This document shows, piece after piece, positions 59,472 to 64,000 of a DNA stretch of 64,000 nucleotides. The notes under the pieces were generated by a model. It saw only the letters and a list, made by a program, of their open reading frames with translations, was not told where the DNA came from and searched no databases. Within the stretch, counting starts at the first letter, position 1, and every line of letters starts with the position of its first letter. The DNA lies in NCBI RefSeq assembly GCF_000186245.1, contig NC_014935.1:496001-560000 (forward strand), written 5' to 3'. Source of the stretch: Nitratifractor salsuginis DSM 16511 (GTDB lineage Bacteria; Campylobacterota; Campylobacteria; Campylobacterales; Sulfurovaceae). A program made the position numbers and the translations under genes.

Positions 59472-59929
59472 TAGAGCACCTCCTCGAGTGTTTTGTACAT
59501 TTCGGCGATCTTTTCGTCGCTGCGCCGCAGAAAGCGGGCCAGGGCTTGTGTGAGGTTTTTCAGGAGCACCATACCGATTTCGGGATGCTTCCGGCAGAAA
59601 TCGAGAAATTTTTTCCGGTCGATCTCCCGGATCGTACACTCCGAAGCTGTGATCAACTTGGTCAAGCTCGAGCCCCCGTCGACCAGGGAGGTGAGGGAGA
59701 AGAGGACATCCTCTCCCCCTTCGATGACGGCGATTTCCAGTTCTTCTCCCTCGGAGGAGTGTTTGTGCACCCGGATACTCCCTATTTCGAGGAAAAAGGC
59801 TGCCGTAGTCGCTTTGCCCTCTTCCCGCAACACCGTTCCCTTGGGAACCGTGTGGCTTGCAAAAGCGGAGAGTACTTCCTCAATCTGTTTGGAATCTAAT
59901 CCGTCGAAAAGTTGGCTTTTGATCTCCAT
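59471..59929 (-). CDS. Stand-alone cyclic-nucleotide-binding domain protein
   Basis: A 152-residue protein from ATG 59929 that is a single cNMP/CRP-like beta-roll (FASHTVPKGTVLREEGKATT, FFLEIGSIRVHK, GEDVLFSLTSLV) with a helical tail and no DNA-binding domain. It lacks the usual RSA phosphate-binding motif, so it may bind another ligand or act as a protein partner. It lies between a potassium channel gene (1-base gap) and the globin sensor. Confidence 0.85.
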   Translation of the reverse strand: MEIKSQLFDGLDSKQIEEVLSAFASHTVPKGTVLREEGKATTAAFFLEIGSIRVHKHSSEGEELEIAVIEGGEDVLFSLTSLVDGGSSLTKLITASECTIREIDRKKFLDFCRKHPEIGMVLLKNLTQALARFLRRSDEKIAEMYKTLEEVL

Positions 59930-59930
59930 A

Positions 59931-61013
59931 TCAACGCTCCATAATGATGATGGCCGAGAATTCGGGAATGATGAAATCATCTTCGGGATTGATGAGCACC
60001 TCCATCTCGATCTCGTTACGTTTTATTTTTCCGAGCAGCTCTTTGTATTTTTCACTCTCGTTTCCGTATCTTATCTTGTTCAAAACAATATGCTTGAGCT
60101 GCGTACCCGTAATGTAGTTTTTTACGACGCCGAGGAGGATCTGATTCTTTTTGATGCTTTCCTCGAAGGCTTCCGCATACCGTTTCCCTTCGAAGGGGTG
60201 CTTGGTGATGATGTGGAAATTCTGGGTGCGCAGGAGGTTTCGGATCACCTTGGACATCCCCGGTTCGCTGATCGATTTGGAGAGGAGGAAGCGGTTGTAC
60301 TCTTCGCTCATGATGATTTCGTCACATCGACTCTTGATGAGGTAGTTTTCAAATTTGGCATCGTTGATCTCGGCGATGATGTAGACGCCGGAGTTGAGGG
60401 AGCGGATGACGATCACGGTCTCCAGGACCTTGGCGTCGGCGTATTCATCATGCATATTGAGGATCATCACCTTGTCGGCTTTCTCGATCCTCGCCTCTCT
60501 GAGTGCCAGTTCGTCATTGTATTCGCCCTGGACGAATTTGAGGCCGTTCTCTTCGAGCACTTTTTCCAACTCGGGGGAGAGTTCGGGATAGATGATGACG
60601 ATCCGCTCACCGTACTTTTCCTTGAACCCCTCCAAAACCTCTTTTCTCGGGGTTTTGAACCCGCAAATCACCAGATGATGTTCCAAGCCTTCCAAATTCT
60701 CATACCCCTTTTTCGCAAAGATTTTCGTCGTGACCAGTTGGCTGGTCATCAGCGCGGTGAAGGCGGCCACAGCGATCACCCCGCCGACGATGATGACGAT
60801 CGCCACCATTCGCCCCGCCTCCGTGTGAGGGACCATATCTCCATACCCCACCGTGGTCGCCGTGACGACGGACCACCAGAGTCCGTCGAAAAACGTTCGG
60901 TAGTTGTGGGGCTCGATGAGGGTCATGATCTCCGAGGCGACCATCAGGAAGATCGTATAGAAGAAGATATAGACTGCCGCCAGGCTGAATTCAATTTTTT
61001 TCATCTTCTCCAC
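59931..61013 (-). CDS. Potassium channel with RCK/TrkA domains
   Basis: A 360-residue channel. It has two helices around the selectivity filter TATTVGYGDMVP (about 52-63), then a RCK/TrkA-N domain (HHLVICGF...) and a TrkA-C-like end. The start is GTG 61013 with GGAG eight bases upstream; ATG 61004 is the alternative. It leads an operon with a cyclic-nucleotide-binding protein and a globin sensor, suggesting gas- or redox-linked control of potassium flux. Confidence 0.9.
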   Translation of the reverse strand: MEKMKKIEFSLAAVYIFFYTIFLMVASEIMTLIEPHNYRTFFDGLWWSVVTATTVGYGDMVPHTEAGRMVAIVIIVGGVIAVAAFTALMTSQLVTTKIFAKKGYENLEGLEHHLVICGFKTPRKEVLEGFKEKYGERIVIIYPELSPELEKVLEENGLKFVQGEYNDELALREARIEKADKVMILNMHDEYADAKVLETVIVIRSLNSGVYIIAEINDAKFENYLIKSRCDEIIMSEEYNRFLLSKSISEPGMSKVIRNLLRTQNFHIITKHPFEGKRYAEAFEESIKKNQILLGVVKNYITGTQLKHIVLNKIRYGNESEKYKELLGKIKRNEIEMEVLINPEDDFIIPEFSAIIIMER

Positions 61014-61108
61014 TCATTGGGCTCCATCATTTCAATTCACTCATTTTACAGTAAGTCAGAGATCTTTCCGATGTACCCCCTTGATCGTTTCACTTATTCC
61101 GTCGTTCC

Positions 61109-62002
61109 CTAGTCCGAAATCACCAGGCGCTTGTCGTCTCCGCGTCGATATTCGGGCTGGAGGGTGACATGGGCGATGTGGAAACGTTCCTGGAGGAGTG
61201 TTTCGATCTGCTCCAGTTTATGGGTCACTTCCAGGAGATGAAGGTTGCTGGCGAAGTCGATGTGGGCTTCGAGAAAGACGTCGTGGTCGTTGAGGCGCCA
61301 AAGGTGGATATGGTGGATATTCTGAATCCCCGGAAGCGTTTCGACCGCTTCGGCCAGAGCCTTGAGGTCGAGCCCCTCGGGGGCGAACTGCATCAGAATG
61401 GCCACCGACTCCCGGACAATATCGTAGGAGGCGTAGATGAGGTAGAGGGCGATGAGCAGGGAGATCAGGGGATCGACCCAGAACAGGTTCCAATAATACA
61501 TCAGCACCCCGCCGATCACGACGGCCACTGAGGTCATCACATCGGTGAGCAGGTGTAGGTAGGCCGCCTTGACGTTCATGTTTTCGTGGGCATCCTCCTT
61601 GATGAGGAGCACACTGGCGGCATTGAGCACGATGCTGAGCAGGCCGAGCCCGATGACCCAGCCCGAGGCGACAGGCTCCGGATGGAGGAGCTTTCGCACC
61701 GCTTCGACGATGAGGAAGATGGCGATACCCATGAGCACCGAAGCGTTGAAGAGGGCGGCGATGATTTCGGCCCGCTTGAAACCGAAGGTCCGCCCCTCGT
61801 CCCTGGGGCGGGCAGCCAGGCGGTTGGCCCACCAGGCAATCAGCAGGGCCAGGACATCGCTGAAGTTGTGCATGGCGTCACTGAGCAGCGCCAAGGAGCC
61901 CGAGAGGAACCCTCCCACGATCTGGGAGAGGGTGATGATGACATTCAGAAGAACGGTGATGAAGAGGTTTTTACCGCTGACTTCGTGATGATGGTGTCCC
62001 AT
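61109..62002 (-). CDS. Cation diffusion facilitator (Zn/Co/Cd efflux)
   Basis: A 297-residue CDF transporter with six helices, a His-rich N-terminus (MGHHHHEVSG), the metal-site motifs LLSDAMHNFSD and HLLTDVMTS, and a C-terminal cytoplasmic domain (NIHHIHLWRLNDHDVFLEAHI). It exports divalent cations in exchange for protons. The gene is 30 bases downstream of chrA. Confidence 0.92.
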   Translation of the reverse strand: MGHHHHEVSGKNLFITVLLNVIITLSQIVGGFLSGSLALLSDAMHNFSDVLALLIAWWANRLAARPRDEGRTFGFKRAEIIAALFNASVLMGIAIFLIVEAVRKLLHPEPVASGWVIGLGLLSIVLNAASVLLIKEDAHENMNVKAAYLHLLTDVMTSVAVVIGGVLMYYWNLFWVDPLISLLIALYLIYASYDIVRESVAILMQFAPEGLDLKALAEAVETLPGIQNIHHIHLWRLNDHDVFLEAHIDFASNLHLLEVTHKLEQIETLLQERFHIAHVTLQPEYRRGDDKRLVISD

Positions 62003-62032
62003 AATGATCCTTTCGATCTTTTTATTCGATGT

Positions 62033-63283
62033 TTAGTGCAAATTAAAAAGAGGCATACCCGCGAAATAGAGCAAAAGCTCCGCCGCGATGCCCGCCAGGA
62101 AGATCCAGAGGATGTTGATCTTCCAGTAGCGCACGGCGATCAGAGCCCCCGCCGCCCAGATGTAAGTGGCGGGAGCGACGAGGCTGACTTTGCCCAGGCT
62201 GAGCAGGACGAAGACCAGCATTCCCGTAAAGGCGGCGAGAATCCCTTTCAGGGCTTTGCGGATCGGGCCGTAGTCCTTGATCTTCTCATAGAGCTCCGTT
62301 ATGACAAGGGTGTAGAAAAAGGAGGGATAGAACATCCCCACCGTCGCCAGGGCGCTGCCCAGAAGGCTGCTGACCTTGTAGCCGATGAAAGTCGCGGTGA
62401 TGAGAAAGGGTCCGGGAGTGATTTGCCCGAAAGCGATCCCGTCAGCGAACTCTTTCATTGTCAACCAGTGATGGGCGACGACCGCTTCCTGCTGGAGCAG
62501 GGGCATGATGGTCATTCCGTTGCCGAAGGCCACCGCCCCCACTTTGAACATCGAAAAGAGAAGTCGGCCCGATTTGCTGTGCCAGAGCGATCCCACGGCC
62601 AGCAGGAGAACGAAAAGGGCTCCGGCGAGCAAGAGCCCCGCCATACGCCACTGCCAGCGGCCCGGGAGAGGGATGGGTGTGGCCCCTGTTTCCTTGACGG
62701 CGTTTTCCTTTGGCTTGGGCATCTCCAGCAAAAGCAGTCCCAAAAGCATAGCGATCAGGATGATCCAAAAGGCATTGACGCGGTAGAGCATCAAAACAAA
62801 GGCGATCCCCGCGATGAGAGCTGTCTTACCGCCGGAGATGTAGCGGCCAGAGAAATCGATCGTCACGTGCAGGACGATCCCCACGACCATCGCTTCAAGG
62901 ACGATGAAGAGAGGATGGACCCAGCCGATCTGACCGTAGCGGAAATAGAGCCAGGAGAGGAGCAGCATCAAGAGATAGGAGGGAAGCACGAAGAGGAACG
63001 TCGCCAGAAAAGCTCCGACGAATCCCTTGATGCGATAGGCGGAGTAGGCGGCGAGATTGAAGAGGATGGGGCCGGGATAGAGCTGGACCATCGCCAAGCC
63101 TTCATCCAATTCTCTCTGAGTCAGCCATCGCCTTCCGATGAGGAGCGCTTTGAGCTGCTGGAGCATCGCCATACTGTAGGCGGTGAGCCCGATGAGGAAA
63201 AAAGCCCGGCAGAGCTGCCAGAGGGAAGGGACGACTCTGTCCGAGGTCTCCCGGGTCTGTGCAGAGCTTTGCCTGGGGTTCAT
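62033..63283 (-). CDS. chrA: Chromate transporter family protein
   Basis: A 416-residue two-domain ChrA from ATG 63283; an upstream in-frame start would overlap the next gene. Each half carries a family motif: MVQLYPGPILFNLAAYSAYR in the first, AFGQITPGPFLITATFIGY in the second, with KVGAVAFGNGMT preceding it. It may export chromate or another anion. It lies between a CDF gene and a small unknown gene. Confidence 0.9.
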   Translation of the reverse strand: MNPRQSSAQTRETSDRVVPSLWQLCRAFFLIGLTAYSMAMLQQLKALLIGRRWLTQRELDEGLAMVQLYPGPILFNLAAYSAYRIKGFVGAFLATFLFVLPSYLLMLLLSWLYFRYGQIGWVHPLFIVLEAMVVGIVLHVTIDFSGRYISGGKTALIAGIAFVLMLYRVNAFWIILIAMLLGLLLLEMPKPKENAVKETGATPIPLPGRWQWRMAGLLLAGALFVLLLAVGSLWHSKSGRLLFSMFKVGAVAFGNGMTIMPLLQQEAVVAHHWLTMKEFADGIAFGQITPGPFLITATFIGYKVSSLLGSALATVGMFYPSFFYTLVITELYEKIKDYGPIRKALKGILAAFTGMLVFVLLSLGKVSLVAPATYIWAAGALIAVRYWKINILWIFLAGIAAELLLYFAGMPLFNLH

Positions 63284-63293
63284 TATTGCCGTT

Positions 63294-63539
63294 TTATGAA
63301 GGTTTGATGTGGCATTTTTGGGCGCGGATCTCTTTGATATGACGCACCTTTTTTTCGAGATCCAGGAGCATTTCATACTGTTCGGAGTGGGTATGTCCGT
63401 GCTCCTCCATCCGTCTTTTGCGCTCTTCGATCGTTTCGAGCCACTCGTCGATCACTTCGTCGGGGACGGTGCAGTCTTCGGCATCTTTCTCTTCGTGTTC
63501 GACGATCCAGTCGGCGATCTTTTTCAGGATATGGATCAT
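63294..63539 (-). CDS. Small charged protein of unknown function
   Basis: An 81-residue soluble protein, helical and rich in Glu, Lys and His, with two separated Cys (EDCTVPDE and QKCHIKPS). The start ATG 63539 has AGGAGG upstream. It sits between the TauE/SafE permease and chrA with short gaps, so it is probably cotranscribed. No family recognised. Confidence 0.7.
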   Translation of the reverse strand: MIHILKKIADWIVEHEEKDAEDCTVPDEVIDEWLETIEERKRRMEEHGHTHSEQYEMLLDLEKKVRHIKEIRAQKCHIKPS

Positions 63540-63549
63540 AAGTCCTCCT

Positions 63550-64000
63550 TTAGAGATGCAGGTGCAAAAGCCCTGCGATCATTTTGGCTGCCAGGAGCAG
63601 CAAGAGCACGGCGATGAGCTTCTTGACCTGGGAGGGGGTGAGGCGGTAGTGCATAATGCGGTCACCCAGATAGCCTCCCATAATTGCCGCTACGGTCACC
63701 ACCGCCAGAAGGATCCAATCCATCTTCACGAAGCTCAGATAGGTGAAAAAGGCTCCCAAAGAAGAGAAGGGGATGATGAAGCTGACGGCATAGGCGGCCT
63801 TTTTGGCATCGAAGCCCAGCAGAATCAACAGCGGCATAATCAACGCTCCGCCGCCCACGCCGATCATCCCCGAAATGATCCCCACACTGAAACCGATCAA
63901 AAAGAGGATCCACGCCTTGTCATAGACGACCTTGGTCTCCCGCTTGGTATAGAGCAGCAGAAATGCCGCGGTGATGAGGAAGGCGACAAGGATCCACTTG
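63550..64000 (-). CDS. TauE/SafE-family permease, 5' end beyond window
   Basis: The last 149 codons of a membrane permease: FLIGFSVGIISGMIGVGGGA is the second-half signature of the TauE/SafE (DUF81) family, followed by three helices and a basic loop (DRIMHYRLTPSQVKK). The frame stays open to the window edge. Family members export sulfite, sulfoacetate or related anions. Confidence 0.88.
   Translation of the reverse strand, partial: KWILVAFLITAAFLLLYTKRETKVVYDKAWILFLIGFSVGIISGMIGVGGGALIMPLLILLGFDAKKAAYAVSFIIPFSSLGAFFTYLSFVKMDWILLAVVTVAAIMGGYLGDRIMHYRLTPSQVKKLIAVLLLLLAAKMIAGLLHLHL

Overview
The window reads as a chromosomal segment of a denitrifying, chemolithotrophic Campylobacterota (Epsilonproteobacteria), most like the Sulfurovum/Nitratifractor group. 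This rests on the nos gene order (nosZ-B-D-G-C1-C2-H-F-L-Y), the clade II NosZ with a C-terminal cytochrome c, the campylobacterial gene mix (type III CoaX, class II DAHP synthase, short HisG, an ArsS-like kinase) and moderately high GC. The species assignment is inference; no search was possible.

Layout. 1-840: edge of an IS256-like element with a zinc-ribbon transposase. 836-5597: phosphoesterase, lipid kinase, tRNA-Phe, murD, mraY (all minus). 5673-7949: gpmI and fabG, followed by 2.5 copies of a 106-bp structured repeat. 8251-12056: two OmpR-type two-component systems and a small exported protein. 12216-22919: nos operon(s) for N2O reduction plus a PAS protein. 23016-26233: orphan regulator, ExbB-ExbD-TonB and a His/Gly-rich exported protein interrupted by an amber codon. 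26654-35395: a metal-acquisition and assembly region with a copper-receptor-like TonB-dependent porin, three NosL-like proteins, a MacB/Lol-type ABC transporter, a Cys-bearing membrane protein and a TauE/SafE-like protein. 35549-44363: housekeeping genes (acpP, fabF, accA, dedA, coaX, hisG, methyltransferase, 5'-nucleotidase, cmoA, DAHP synthase). 44533-46411: ArsRS-like two-component system. 46552-50290 and 53106-58315: an arsenic/metalloid regulon with four ArsR-type operators. Between these lies a large NIT-domain hybrid kinase. 58332-61013: potassium channel, cyclic-nucleotide-binding protein and globin-coupled sensor. 61109-64000: cation efflux, ChrA and a TauE/SafE permease that runs off the edge.

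How it works together. The nos genes make periplasmic N2O reductase and its electron and copper supply. Two promoters in the cluster carry FNR/CRP-family boxes centred about 41 bp upstream of the predicted start. The TonB system, copper receptor and extra NosL proteins probably feed copper to NosZ. An orphan OmpR-family regulator shares a promoter motif with this copper block. The ArsR regulon joins arsenate reductase, an ArsP-like permease and redox proteins with an unusual seven-gene operon: AhpD-like, CcdA-like, thioredoxin-like, ion channel, HlyD-like, MacB permease and ATPase.

The most unusual sequence feature is a set of drifting 7-bp tandem arrays in at least a dozen gene gaps. They often include small hairpins, reach into the 3' ends of several genes and, in one case, sit inside murD.
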